From an uncultured Lachnospiraceae bacterium (GTDB lineage: Bacteria; Bacillota; Clostridia; Lachnospirales; Lachnospiraceae): DNA of 37,510 nucleotides. The notes under the pieces were generated by a model, which did not search any database, had not been told where the DNA came from, and saw nothing but the letters and a program-made list of their open reading frames with translations. Location of the stretch: the NCBI GenBank assembly GCA_934320895.1, contig CAKRFY010000030.1, positions 1 through 37,510 of the forward strand, in the 5' to 3' direction. A program made the translations under genes and the position numbers. Shown here piece by piece: positions 1-8,724 of the stretch (position 1 is its first letter; every line of letters begins with the position of its first letter).

Positions 1-270
1 TATATGGTACGAAGCTGCAAAGGAATCGAAATGATGGTAAATCTTATCAACATCAGTTATTGTGCAATGAAACTGCTACCTTATGTTGACAAAGAATTTG
101 CTGACTATAAAGATAAAAGTGTGCAGGAAATTCGTTTTGCCATAAGTGAAGGTATCCGTGAGCAGATATTTTTCACCGGTTTCGTGCAAAATGTCGAAAC
201 CCAAATAAAATCAAAATCCGTGATAAATGCTATAAAACAAATATTTAGGAAACATGGGTATCATTTATAA
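1..270 (+). CDS. Transposase, C-terminal part (cut by window edge)
   Basis: The frame is open from base 1, so this is the last 90 codons of a longer gene whose start lies outside. The segment reading YMVRSCKGIEMMVNLINISY followed by AMKLLPY matches the C-terminal part of DDE transposases of the IS4/IS701-like type, where a conserved 'NYMVRxxxGIExxVNL' block follows the catalytic glutamate region. The catalytic residues themselves are outside the window, so activity cannot be judged. A hairpin with T-run follows the stop. Family assignment rests on recognition of the C-terminal block only. Confidence 0.6.
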   Translation, partial: YMVRSCKGIEMMVNLINISYCAMKLLPYVDKEFADYKDKSVQEIRFAISEGIREQIFFTGFVQNVETQIKSKSVINAIKQIFRKHGYHL

Positions 271-297
271 AGTTGTAAAATGGTGTAAAGTAAAAAG

Positions 298-339
298 ACT
301 GCCGGATTATTTTAATATTTTTTTGAATAATCCGGCAGT
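298..339 (+). terminator. Hairpin terminator after transposase
   Basis: A perfect 14-bp inverted repeat (ACTGCCGGATTATT / AATAATCCGGCAGT) with a 14-base T-rich loop lies 28 bases after the transposase stop. The run of T is in the loop, with only a short T-rich tail after the stem, so it could also be part of the insertion-sequence end rather than a simple terminator. Confidence 0.55.
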
Positions 340-361
340 TATTTAACCTTATATATATATA

Positions 362-529
362 TTATTCCCACAATAGCTCAACTTTGTTTATTGCCTTTTC
401 TTTAGATATTTTGAATTTTTTCATGATTGCTTCCTGTGTTTCTTCTTTTGTTTTTCCAAATTCCCTGAAGCTTTCAATTTTTAATCTGATAGCAACTTCT
501 TCAAGATAATCTTTCATCTGTGGTTCCAT
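362..529 (-). CDS. Small hypothetical protein, 55 aa
   Basis: A 55-codon frame begins MEPQMKDYLEEVAIRLKIES and ends KVELLWE. It is highly charged and predicted all-helical. The middle (REFGKTKEETQEAIMKKF) and the end (ISKEKAINKVELLW) resemble the short C-terminal helical tail found on many Lachnospiraceae transposase/nuclease-like (Rpn/PD-(D/E)XK) proteins, so it may be a detached tail rather than an independent gene. AAAGG lies about 11 bases before this ATG; a GTG three codons upstream is an alternative start. It sits between a transposase remnant and the hydantoin locus. No function can be assigned. Confidence 0.45.
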   Translation of the reverse strand: MEPQMKDYLEEVAIRLKIESFREFGKTKEETQEAIMKKFKISKEKAINKVELLWE

Positions 530-623
530 ATCCTTCACTACCTTTCTTAATGTTTACCATTCATATCTTATTATTAAGTTATTAAGCCATATTTTTAGCA
601 TTATTTTCTATATGTATACATTA

Positions 624-2771
624 TCAAGCTGTTTTTCTGGCAGGTGCAGTAATATTTATATATCCTGCAATATGCTCTGCAAGTTCATCCAGATCAATAT
701 TGCTTGTATTTACGCATAGATCATAATATTGAGGATTGCCCCATTCATATGATGTATAATAATTAAAATACGCTTCTCTCCGGCGCTCAGTCTGCCTTAC
801 ATATACTTTCGCTTTTTCGTAATTTGTATTATCTCTCTCTTCAATATGATGTATCCTGTCGTTAATATCTGCAACAACAAATATATCAAATGTCGGAATT
901 CCTGCCTGTTCAAGCACATAGTTAGAACAACGACCTACAATAATACATGATGATTTTTTTGCAAGATCAAGTATTATCTGCGATTGTACATTAAACATTA
1001 CATCCTCCGTTGATGCTTCGTATTCTTTTGCCGCAAACATTCCGCCTGCTGTAAGTGCATGCACAAGCTCATTTGTATGATTCTCATCATTCTGTTTTAA
1101 TTTTTCCTCATCTACTCCAAGTTCCTTTGAAGCAAGTTTTATCATATCCTCATCATATATTGGAAGATCAAGTTTTTTTGCAAGTATACCGGCCAACTCT
1201 TTTCCTCTGCTTCCATATTGACGACCAAATGTAATTACAAGCTTGTGACCTGTAGCCGCTTCATACTCACGGCCTCCGCTATAACGACTTACATCGACCT
1301 CATCAATGACTGATACACTTTTAGTTCCAACTCCCGCTTTATCCTCATATCCTTCTATTACCCAGTCATTTCCCACAGAAATTCCAAGATATTGATCTGA
1401 ATAGCCGGATTCAACCTCTGCTTGCGGAAACTTCTTTAAATACCATGCCTTCATCAATACGAAATACACAATAAATCCTGTAGGTACACCAAACAGATAC
1501 CCATAATCAGAACCTATATTTGCTGCAACCGTACCAAGAATCCATGATATCATTCCAACAAGATTTATTCCTCCATGATAACGATACTGTCCATCCTTTT
1601 TATATAAATCCTGTACATTTATTCTTCGTCTTCTTATAACATAATAATCGCAGATCATAATACCCGCAAGTGCCGATAAGAACGAGCCAAAATATCCAAG
1701 ATATGTATATAACTGGTTTAAAATATTCCAAGGCTGTACGCATACACCTATAAGTCCAGCAATAAGAACTGCCGCTTTATAAGAAAGATTCCATCTTGCA
1801 CCTGCATTTGCAAAACACATTGCAGGAGGTACAAGGTTGGCTGCAGTATTCGTCGACCACTGTGCAAGTATTACCATTACAAGAAGTATGATCAATGTAG
1901 GTCCCTTTGCCGTCTGTTGTATAACTTCAACAGGGTTCCAGTTTCCTGTTGTCAGATATGATATTGCACCTATCACTGCAATAAATGTTTCTATAAGTGG
2001 TAATGTTGCAAACTGTGGAATCCAATTGTTTTTATTTCTTTTAAACCAGTTTCTCTCATTTACAGGTGCCTTAAGACTCCTTGTCATATTAGGTATATCG
2101 GCAGCAAGTGCAGCCCACATACCAATATTTGCACACATAGTTACCATCCAGCATGATGCAGTAGGATGAGGAGGTTTATAGCCAAGTATCTCAATATGAT
2201 TGAGCACTGCAATACTGTTTACCTTGTAAAACATCCAGCATGTTATCAATATTATACATGGTGCCGCAAATGACGCAAACTTATCAATAGCTTTTATTCC
2301 AAGCATTGTATTTACTATCTGCACAACAGCAAACACTACAAACCATAAAAACCAATTATCTATCCCAAATAAATTAAGAGTAAAATAATTTATTGCAGTT
2401 GAACCAATATATGTATTTATTCCAAACCAGCATGATGCAACTATTCCTCGAGCAATTGCAGGTAAATGTACACCAACCAAGCCAAACGGTGCACGAAGAT
2501 ATGTCGCAAATGACAATCCATGTTCAACTCCTATATCACCAGTTAGACTTCCAACTATGGCAATAATTATATTAGCTGCTAATGTTGCTGTAGCTACTCC
2601 CCATATACTCATTCCATCAATTCCGCTTGCGCCAAAACTGAACACCGAAATAACTATCGCCATTCCTATCCATATATTTGCAAATCCAAGACCTCCAAGA
2701 GTCCTCTTTTTAGATGTAACTGGCAGAATGTCTTCTGATATCAATGTATTCTTTTTATTTACTTCCGTCAT
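624..2771 (-). CDS. NCS1 permease fused to a cytidylate-kinase-like domain
   Basis: Two-part protein of 715 aa. Residues about 30-460 are a polytopic NCS1 (nucleobase/cation symport 1) transporter with roughly 12 membrane segments; the family imports cytosine, purines, allantoin or hydantoins (Mhp1). A short linker leads to residues about 509-708, a cytidylate-kinase-like (Cytidylate_kin2) domain: the phosphate-binding loop is seen as GRQYGSRGKE near 516-525 and a VGRC motif near 612-615. NCS1 proteins are normally 450-500 aa, so the extra 200 residues are a true C-terminal addition in the same frame. It is last in the hyuA-hyuB group, 81 bp after hyuB, which suggests a hydantoin-type substrate. 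Substrate and the kinase-domain reaction are inference. GGAGG lies 7 bases before the ATG. Confidence 0.9.
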   Translation of the reverse strand: MTEVNKKNTLISEDILPVTSKKRTLGGLGFANIWIGMAIVISVFSFGASGIDGMSIWGVATATLAANIIIAIVGSLTGDIGVEHGLSFATYLRAPFGLVGVHLPAIARGIVASCWFGINTYIGSTAINYFTLNLFGIDNWFLWFVVFAVVQIVNTMLGIKAIDKFASFAAPCIILITCWMFYKVNSIAVLNHIEILGYKPPHPTASCWMVTMCANIGMWAALAADIPNMTRSLKAPVNERNWFKRNKNNWIPQFATLPLIETFIAVIGAISYLTTGNWNPVEVIQQTAKGPTLIILLVMVILAQWSTNTAANLVPPAMCFANAGARWNLSYKAAVLIAGLIGVCVQPWNILNQLYTYLGYFGSFLSALAGIMICDYYVIRRRRINVQDLYKKDGQYRYHGGINLVGMISWILGTVAANIGSDYGYLFGVPTGFIVYFVLMKAWYLKKFPQAEVESGYSDQYLGISVGNDWVIEGYEDKAGVGTKSVSVIDEVDVSRYSGGREYEAATGHKLVITFGRQYGSRGKELAGILAKKLDLPIYDEDMIKLASKELGVDEEKLKQNDENHTNELVHALTAGGMFAAKEYEASTEDVMFNVQSQIILDLAKKSSCIIVGRCSNYVLEQAGIPTFDIFVVADINDRIHHIEERDNTNYEKAKVYVRQTERRREAYFNYYTSYEWGNPQYYDLCVNTSNIDLDELAEHIAGYINITAPARKTA

Positions 2772-2792
2772 ATATTCATCCTCCTTTCATAC

Positions 2793-2823
2793 AAAAACGA
2801 GACATATAAAATGCCCCGTCTTT
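2793..2823 (-). terminator. Intercistronic hairpin between hyuB and permease
   Basis: On the minus strand GACGGGGCAT pairs with ATGTCTCGTT around a 5-base loop, with three G-T wobbles, and is extended by three A-T pairs; a T-run follows immediately. It lies between the hyuB stop and the permease ribosome site. It could act as a partial terminator lowering permease expression relative to hyuAB. Confidence 0.45.
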
Positions 2824-2852
2824 GAGAAATATGATGTTTTTTATTTTTTATA

Positions 2853-4625
2853 CTATGCCCTTAACTTTTCTGTTGCCCCTTCATCAACTTTCATTGTAGA
2901 AGCATCTATAACAACTCCATATGATTCTTTTGCATCTTCGATATCAGTAAACCCATCAAGTACATCCCCAAGCACAAGTTCGGGATCCCTTTCAAATGGA
3001 TTTCCATAACCACCACCACATGGTGTACATATCTGCAAAACATCTCCCTTTCCAAATTCTTCATCTGAAAGTTTTGATTCAAGACTTATCGCCTGACCAT
3101 CCGTAGTAAATTTAGTCATACTTGCCGAAGTACCATCTTTTCCGCCAAAAATACCTTTAGGCGCTTCCTTATGTCTATCACCTTCACAAGTTACCGTGCC
3201 TTCCTGAAGGAAATGTGTTTCACGAACAATACCAAGACCACCACGCCATTTACCAGGTGCGACCTTTGCAGGATTAAGCTCATATCGCTCAACTCTCAAT
3301 GGATAATGCCATTCAATTTCCTCTATAGGAACATTTCTTGTATTCGCAACAAGTGCATCACACGAATCAATTGCATCTTTTCCGCAGCGTCCTCCATAAG
3401 AACCTTCATCAACTTCAAGATATACCCAATATTCACCTTTTTCTTTATTAAATCCATTATATGATACAAAATGAATATGTGCACTCGTACCAGCTGATAC
3501 CCTGTCAGGCATTACATCTGCAAGTGATCTCATAACACAATCAGCGAGAAGATTTGCCTGATTAAATCTTGAAAATGATGCTCTCGGGAAGTTTGGATTA
3601 AATATACAACCTTTAGGTGCAATTACTTTTACTGGTCTTCTCATACCGTCATTCTGAGGAATATACTGTGAATAAATGTTATCGTCAAGAAACAATGTAT
3701 GCATGATATAACTTATTGATGTCATAGTAGTTCCCTCAAACGAAGCATTAAACGCAGTATAAACTTCATCTGCACTTCCTGTAAGATCAATAGTGATATG
3801 ATCACCTTCAATTGTAGTTGTAGTGCACACCTTTAACATTTTGTCAAGATGCTTTCCATCATTATCAAGCCATCCCTCCGCATAATATGTTCCATCCGGT
3901 ACTTTTGAGATTGCATTCCTTAACATTCTCTCCGAATAATCCATCCAATCTTCAATCGCCGAGAAAACAACAGGCACTCCATATTTGTCAAGCAATTCCG
4001 TAAAACGCTTAATACCATGCTTTGCTGAAGCTATCATAGCCTTAAGGTCATTTGCATTCATTGAAGGTGTTCTCACATTGTCCATTATCATCTGCCAAAG
4101 CTGATCATTAAGTTTTCCTCTATCATATAACTTTAATGCATAGTAAATTCTTGTTTCAGCATAAACATCCCTTGCATCTACATCCATACCTGCCGTATGA
4201 GAACCATTATCAAGAAGATGTGCCTGCACACATGAAAAACTTACTAATTTACCATGATAAAATATAGGAATACATATATGAATATCAGGTGAATGAGAAG
4301 TTCCATAGAATGGATGGTTATGTATAAAAACATCACCTTCATGAATATCCTCAAGTTTCCATCTTGTAAGAATACCCTTTACATTACCACCAATAGAACC
4401 TACATGCATAGGTGTACTCTCAGATTCACAAAGCTGTCTGCCCACAATATCTACAATACCAGCTCCGATATCCTCTGACTCACGGATAATACTTGAATAA
4501 GACATTCTATAAAGAACACTTCCCATTTCCTGGGCAACCATCTTAAAAGAACCGCCAAGAACCTGTAAAGTAACCGGATCCACTTCAACTCTAGGAATAT
4601 TTAATCCCTCTATCATATTATTCAT
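2853..4625 (-). CDS. hyuB: Hydantoinase B / oxoprolinase-family subunit
   Basis: 590-aa protein of the hydantoinase B family (HyuB), the partner of HyuA in ATP-dependent N-methylhydantoinase, 5-oxoprolinase and acetone-carboxylase-like enzymes. Family features seen: VDPVTLQVLGG at the N-terminus, SIIRESEDIGAGIVD, HNHPFYGTSHSPDIHICIPIF in the first third, and the C-terminal GGGYGNPFERDPELVLGDV typical of the family end. Length agrees with HyuB (about 500-600 aa). It begins 43 bp after the hyuA stop, with AAGGA upstream of ATG, so the two are cotranscribed. The nearby carbamoylsarcosine-amidase-like gene favours a hydantoin substrate over 5-oxoproline, but sequence alone does not separate them. 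Cytoplasmic. Confidence 0.92.
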   Translation of the reverse strand: MNNMIEGLNIPRVEVDPVTLQVLGGSFKMVAQEMGSVLYRMSYSSIIRESEDIGAGIVDIVGRQLCESESTPMHVGSIGGNVKGILTRWKLEDIHEGDVFIHNHPFYGTSHSPDIHICIPIFYHGKLVSFSCVQAHLLDNGSHTAGMDVDARDVYAETRIYYALKLYDRGKLNDQLWQMIMDNVRTPSMNANDLKAMIASAKHGIKRFTELLDKYGVPVVFSAIEDWMDYSERMLRNAISKVPDGTYYAEGWLDNDGKHLDKMLKVCTTTTIEGDHITIDLTGSADEVYTAFNASFEGTTMTSISYIMHTLFLDDNIYSQYIPQNDGMRRPVKVIAPKGCIFNPNFPRASFSRFNQANLLADCVMRSLADVMPDRVSAGTSAHIHFVSYNGFNKEKGEYWVYLEVDEGSYGGRCGKDAIDSCDALVANTRNVPIEEIEWHYPLRVERYELNPAKVAPGKWRGGLGIVRETHFLQEGTVTCEGDRHKEAPKGIFGGKDGTSASMTKFTTDGQAISLESKLSDEEFGKGDVLQICTPCGGGYGNPFERDPELVLGDVLDGFTDIEDAKESYGVVIDASTMKVDEGATEKLRA

Positions 4626-4668
4626 CTAGATCATTCCTTTCTTCTTATAATGTAAGCGATACAATGAA

Positions 4669-6753
4669 CTATTCTGCTGTATCAATATCAATATCAATAA
4701 CAATAATTCCATAGTCATTGACATGACCCACGCAGCCCGGTTCAATTACAATCGTTGTATCCATCTGATTTATTATCGCAGGTCCCTGAATATCATCCCC
4801 GGCCTTAAAAAGACTTCTTTCATAAATCTTTGTCATCATATGCTCCGGCTTTCCATCAACTTTAAATGTAACCTGTCTTTCGCCGGCTACTGCTCTCTCA
4901 ATATCTCCATTACCTTTTTCAATCTTAATTGGTTCAAGGTCTTCAATACTTCCAGTACCAACAACACGGATATTTACAATCTCAACCTCAACCTGCCTGT
5001 ATGAACGCCCAAACTGTTTCTTATGCGCAACATGAAACTCTTCTTTCATTTTTTCTATTGTTTCTTCTGTTACCTTGCCACCGATTACAGGAACGCGCAT
5101 CTCATACCCCTGACCTTCATAACGACAGTCAGCCACACGCTGTATAACAATTTCATCCTCTGCCATATTGTCCTCAGTAAGTCTCTCATATGCCTCTTTT
5201 TCAAGAACTTCATAATCTTTTCCAAGAATCTCGATATCAGCCTTGGAAGAAAGTTGCATTTCTGTCTTTGAAAAGTCATACATCAAGTCAGTATTTACAA
5301 GACCAACAGCGCAAAGCGCACCAGGATTTAACGGAACAATTACGTTCTTCATTCCAAGTTCACGTGCAACACTGCATGCATGAAGTGAACCCGCGCCACC
5401 ACAGGCAAACAAAGCAAACTCACGTGGATCAAATCCGCGCCGCACACTTTCCTTCTCTATTTCCTGAATCATGTTATTATTCATTATATCAATGATTCCA
5501 AGTGCTGCCTCATACAAATCCTTACCAAGCGGCTTACCGATTTTATCCATAATTGCTTTCTCGGCAAGTTCAGGTTTAATTTCCATACGACCACCAAGAA
5601 GTTTTGTTCCAAGCCTTCCCAAAATAATATTTGCATCTGAAACAGTAGGCTCAGTACCACCTCTATCATAGCAGGCAGGACCAGGTACGGCACCTGCGCT
5701 TTCAGGTCCTACACGGAAGAAACCACCCTCATCAATATACGCCATTGAACCACCACCAGCTCCAATAGTACCTACATCAATCATAGGAACCATAGCGGCA
5801 TAACCCCCAACCTGCGTATCAAGCAGATGCTTCATGCTCGGTTTTAAATCTGCAAGTACTGAAATATCTGCCGAAGTTCCCCCTATATCAAGTGTTATGA
5901 CATTATTTAATTCTGTAAGTTTAGATGTCCATATTGCACCAAGTACACCACCAACAGGACCTGAAAGCAATAGATTTACAGGTTTTTCCTGTGCTGCATC
6001 TGCTGATGCAACGCCACCAAACGACTGCATAAGATGTACTTTTGCAGTATAACCCTGTTCTTTTAATGTCTTTTGAAGCTGCTTGATATATCTTGAAGTT
6101 GTTGGACCTATATAAGCATTTAATCCTGTTGTTGTAAAACGCTCATACTCACGGAACTGTGGAAGTACCTCTGAACTAAGTGACAGATATACATCCGGAT
6201 ATTCTTCCTGTATTATTTCTTTTACTCTCTGCTCATGTGCCGGATTCAGGAATGAGAAAAGAAAACATACAGCAATAGCTTCTACTTTATCGGCTTTCAT
6301 CTTTCTTACAGCTTGTCTTACTTCTTCTTCATCCAAAGGAATAAGCTCTGCACCATACGGAGCGACAACTCTCTCTGTTACGCCATATCTATCACGCCTC
6401 TTACATACCGGATATTTCTGCCACGGAATGTCCTCAACTATCGAGAAGTTTGTGGGTCTTTTATGTCTGGCTATATGAATTATGTCTCTATAGCCCTTTG
6501 TAGTTATCATACCTGCTCTGGCGCCTTTATGTTCAAGAACCATATTTGTTGCAATGGTTGTTCCATGAAAAATCTCATCAATCTCATCATGTTTAATAGA
6601 TAGTTTATCGCAAATTGCATTTATACCTTCCATCATACCAATTGAAGGATCATGCGGAGTGGTAGATGTTTTATATACCTCGATCTTACCATTATCGTCA
6701 ACATATATAAAATCAGTAAACGTACCACCAACGTCAACACCCATTCTCTTCAT
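4669..6753 (-). CDS. hyuA: Hydantoinase A / oxoprolinase-family subunit
   Basis: 694-aa HyuA, the ATP-binding subunit. It starts GVDVGGTFTDFIYVDDNGK (phosphate-binding loop of the actin/hexokinase-like fold), then FHGTTIATNMVLEHKGAR, LLSGPVGGVLGA, the second nucleotide motif ITLDIGGTSADISVL near residue 290, and GTIGAGGGSMAYID. All are standard for N-methylhydantoinase A / 5-oxoprolinase N-terminal parts. With HyuB it would open a hydantoin ring with ATP hydrolysis; for N-methylhydantoin the product is N-carbamoylsarcosine. GGAG lies 11 bases before ATG. Only about 34 bases separate this start from a terminator-like hairpin upstream, so transcription must pass through that hairpin. Exact substrate is inferred from context. 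Confidence 0.93.
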   Translation of the reverse strand: MKRMGVDVGGTFTDFIYVDDNGKIEVYKTSTTPHDPSIGMMEGINAICDKLSIKHDEIDEIFHGTTIATNMVLEHKGARAGMITTKGYRDIIHIARHKRPTNFSIVEDIPWQKYPVCKRRDRYGVTERVVAPYGAELIPLDEEEVRQAVRKMKADKVEAIAVCFLFSFLNPAHEQRVKEIIQEEYPDVYLSLSSEVLPQFREYERFTTTGLNAYIGPTTSRYIKQLQKTLKEQGYTAKVHLMQSFGGVASADAAQEKPVNLLLSGPVGGVLGAIWTSKLTELNNVITLDIGGTSADISVLADLKPSMKHLLDTQVGGYAAMVPMIDVGTIGAGGGSMAYIDEGGFFRVGPESAGAVPGPACYDRGGTEPTVSDANIILGRLGTKLLGGRMEIKPELAEKAIMDKIGKPLGKDLYEAALGIIDIMNNNMIQEIEKESVRRGFDPREFALFACGGAGSLHACSVARELGMKNVIVPLNPGALCAVGLVNTDLMYDFSKTEMQLSSKADIEILGKDYEVLEKEAYERLTEDNMAEDEIVIQRVADCRYEGQGYEMRVPVIGGKVTEETIEKMKEEFHVAHKKQFGRSYRQVEVEIVNIRVVGTGSIEDLEPIKIEKGNGDIERAVAGERQVTFKVDGKPEHMMTKIYERSLFKAGDDIQGPAIINQMDTTIVIEPGCVGHVNDYGIIVIDIDIDTAE

Positions 6754-6787
6754 GCTGCGTCACTCCTTTTCACTAAGCTGTATTTAT

Positions 6788-6835
6788 GAAAAAACGACAG
6801 TGACAAAAGTCTTTAATACTTTTGAACACCGTCGT
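6788..6835 (-). terminator. Terminator or attenuator hairpin in front of hyuA
   Basis: Reading the minus strand, ACGACGGTG-TTC-AAAAGT pairs with ACTTTT-GT-CACTGTCGT around a short loop and is followed directly by TTTTTT. This is a textbook intrinsic terminator. It lies after the amidase stop (46 bp) and 41 bp before the hyuA ATG, with no room for another promoter between it and hyuA. Confidence 0.8.
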
Positions 6836-6863
6836 CCATAATCTTCATTCAAGTTTTAATCTA

Positions 6864-6891
6864 ATATTACCTGTCTTTATTTACTTGTCAA
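6864..6891 (-). promoter_or_regulatory. Promoter candidate for the hyuA leader
   Basis: Minus strand TTGACA (6891-6886), 16-base spacer, TAATAT (6869-6864). The -35 box lies in the last codons of the amidase gene. Transcription would start near 6857 and run almost at once into the hairpin at 6835-6788, which would then be a leader attenuator. Confidence 0.5.
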
Positions 6892-7615
6892 ATTTTCTGT
6901 CATGCTTTGTATATACAGATGAGTCAATTCCTTCAAGATATTTTACTACCTCATCAACTGGAACAACATCACCAAACTTTGCATCTATATCAAATAAGTT
7001 CCACTCTATTACACCAGGAACTCTGTCACCAATAGTTCCCTCTGGTACAATAGTCTTAAATCCATAACCTGTAGAATCCATGCATGTATGACGAACACAT
7101 GCACAAGCTGTAGCCCCCATTACTATAACAGTATCGACACCAAGATAATTCAATGTCTGTGCAAGATGTGTTCCAAAGAAATTAGAAGCAAATTTCTTAT
7201 GTATTACAGGTTCTTCCGGTCTTGGCTTTAACTTTGGATCTATCTCCATCCACTCACTATTGATATCAAGTGTACTCATTGGAATTTTTTCATCCCATCT
7301 TGGAAGATCCCACTGTGTTTCTCCTACATAACCTGTTGTTGTATGGAAAATAGGAACTCCTGCTTTTCTTCCTGCTTCTAGTACCTTTAATGCTTCAGCA
7401 CAAACCTCATTAGAATGATTACATGTGAATGGGTGACCTTCTGACATCCACGCTTTAGCCATATCTACTGTTGTAATAGCAGGCGCTTTTCCGTATCCCA
7501 TCTTACGCATGAAACCGCGTTCCTTATAAATTTCTCTTGCCTCTGCAAATGCTTTCTTTAATAAATCTTCATCAAAACTATATTCATCCACAAATTTAAA
7601 ATCTTTATTTGCCAT
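6881..7615 (-). CDS. Isochorismatase-family amidase, N-carbamoylsarcosine amidase-like
   Basis: 244-aa cysteine hydrolase of the isochorismatase-like fold. Aligned with N-carbamoylsarcosine amidohydrolase the triad is visible: Asp51 (ITTVDMAKAW), Lys140 or 141 (HKKFASNFFGT) and Cys173 (GATACACVRHTCMDSTGYG, where Arthrobacter has GATASGCVRAT). The family removes the carbamoyl group from N-carbamoylsarcosine, giving sarcosine, CO2 and ammonia. It stands upstream of hyuAB and the permease on the same strand, which fits the step after ring opening. The chosen ATG has GGGAG seven bases upstream; two upstream in-frame ATGs sit in or before the ribosome site. A good promoter and an operator-like repeat lie ahead. 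Other amidase substrates remain possible. Confidence 0.85.
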   Translation of the reverse strand: MANKDFKFVDEYSFDEDLLKKAFAEAREIYKERGFMRKMGYGKAPAITTVDMAKAWMSEGHPFTCNHSNEVCAEALKVLEAGRKAGVPIFHTTTGYVGETQWDLPRWDEKIPMSTLDINSEWMEIDPKLKPRPEEPVIHKKFASNFFGTHLAQTLNYLGVDTVIVMGATACACVRHTCMDSTGYGFKTIVPEGTIGDRVPGVIEWNLFDIDAKFGDVVPVDEVVKYLEGIDSSVYTKHDRKFDK

Positions 7616-7672
7616 AATCATTCTCCCTTTCATTTATTATTTTGTTTTCTTGTTTCCTCAGCTGATGTGGCT

Positions 7673-7701
7673 ATAATAAATTATCAGATAAAACTTTGCA
7701 A
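7673..7701 (-). promoter_or_regulatory. Promoter of the amidase gene
   Basis: Minus strand TTGCAA (7701-7696), exactly 17 bases, TATTAT (7678-7673). It lies 58-86 bp before the start codon. The operator-like repeat at 7715-7740 ends 13 bp upstream of the -35 box. Confidence 0.6.
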
Positions 7702-7714
7702 CACCTTTTTATTA

Positions 7715-7749
7715 TTTGTCAAATTTCGGACATTGACAGTTATTTGACA
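7715..7749. promoter_or_regulatory. Operator-like repeat, copy 1
   Basis: On the plus strand TTTGTC, 14 bases, GACA, followed by TTTGACA. The same arrangement (TTTGTC-14-GACA, then TTGACA) occurs at 8725-8758. In both places the repeat sits 13 bp upstream of the -35 box of a minus-strand promoter, a typical activator position. The likely binder is the HTH regulator at 8872-10380 (inference). Confidence 0.5.
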
Positions 7750-7757
7750 TCTATTCA

Positions 7758-8648
7758 TTAAATTATCTGACTTTTTTTACTTTTTCCTTGAAAACTGAGT
7801 ATTCCAACCGCAATAATAATAAGCAGCATTCCAACAATTTTTGCCATTGTAAATTTTTCACCATATAGTATCCCTCCGACTACAGCAGCAACAAGCGGCT
7901 CAACCGTTGCAAGTATCGATGCTTTTCCTGCCTCAATATTATTTAACCCCTTTGTATATAAAATAAATGGTAAAACTGTACTCAAAAAAGCAATCCCCAC
8001 CGCTGCAATAATACCTTTTGCACAAAAAAACATTTCTACATTATGAGTAATTCCCGACATTGGAACTGCCGCTGCTGCCGCTACAAAAAATGTATAAAAT
8101 GTAATTGTCATTGCATCATACTTTTCAATAATAAATTTGCTAAATATGCTATATAATGCATAGCCAAGTCCTGAACCAAGTCCAAATAAAAGTGCAGCCG
8201 CCGACAGTTTCCCACTACCTGAAAAAGCTCCTGTAACAAAACCCAGTCCAATAAATGTTACTATAAGAGAAACCGTTTTTTTCACCGTAAATTTTTCTCT
8301 AAAAATCACCGCTGATAAAACCATAACAAACACTGGCGCCGTATATAAAAGAAGTGCCGGAACCGCCGCTCCTCCTATTATTTCAATGGCCTGAAAATAA
8401 CAGTAATTAAAAAAAACAATACTTCCTATACCTGTTCCGACAAAAAAAAGCATATCTTTTACTTTTATTTTCAGTTTATGTCTGTCAGTAATTAAAAGAT
8501 ATGTAAACAAAAATAAAGCAGTAAAAAATGAACGTATAGCCACACACTGTAATGAATTAAAACCAATATCTTTTAATATATTGATAAATATTGAAATAAT
8601 CCCCCACAAGCTTCCTGCTGCCATAATATACAATGAATTCTTTACCAT
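7758..8648 (-). CDS. EamA-family (DMT) transporter
   Basis: 296-aa membrane protein with about ten membrane segments arranged as two EamA repeats: residues about 5-140 (start LYIMAAGSLWGIISIFIN) and about 150-290. The APVFVMVLSAVIFREKF and ILATVEPLVAAVVGGILYGEKF segments are the characteristic fifth and tenth helices of the drug/metabolite transporter superfamily. These proteins usually export amino acids or other small metabolites. AGGAG precedes the ATG by 8 bases. It shares an operator-like repeat with the amidase gene downstream, so it may export a product such as sarcosine or ammonium-rich metabolites, but no substrate can be read from sequence. Confidence 0.88.
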   Translation of the reverse strand: MVKNSLYIMAAGSLWGIISIFINILKDIGFNSLQCVAIRSFFTALFLFTYLLITDRHKLKIKVKDMLFFVGTGIGSIVFFNYCYFQAIEIIGGAAVPALLLYTAPVFVMVLSAVIFREKFTVKKTVSLIVTFIGLGFVTGAFSGSGKLSAAALLFGLGSGLGYALYSIFSKFIIEKYDAMTITFYTFFVAAAAAVPMSGITHNVEMFFCAKGIIAAVGIAFLSTVLPFILYTKGLNNIEAGKASILATVEPLVAAVVGGILYGEKFTMAKIVGMLLIIIAVGILSFQGKSKKSQII

Positions 8649-8682
8649 AGGCTTATCTCCTTCTTTCTTTTAGTATGCAGAC

Positions 8683-8711
8683 ATGATAGTATCACAAATC
8701 AGGCGTTTCAA
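8683..8711 (-). promoter_or_regulatory. Promoter of the EamA gene
   Basis: Minus strand TTGAAA (8711-8706), 17-base spacer, TATCAT (8688-8683), 35-63 bp before the EamA start codon. The second operator-like repeat begins 13 bp upstream of the -35 box, the same distance as at the amidase promoter. Confidence 0.55.
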
Positions 8712-8724
8712 TATCTGTATTTTA

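Noticed and set aside
2557..3009. Plus-strand open frame across the permease start and hyuB end
   Set aside because: Antisense to two well-supported genes; composition is typical of a reverse-frame shadow.
5023..5693. Several short plus- and minus-strand frames inside hyuA
   Set aside because: All overlap conserved HyuA coding sequence in other frames and have no family resemblance.
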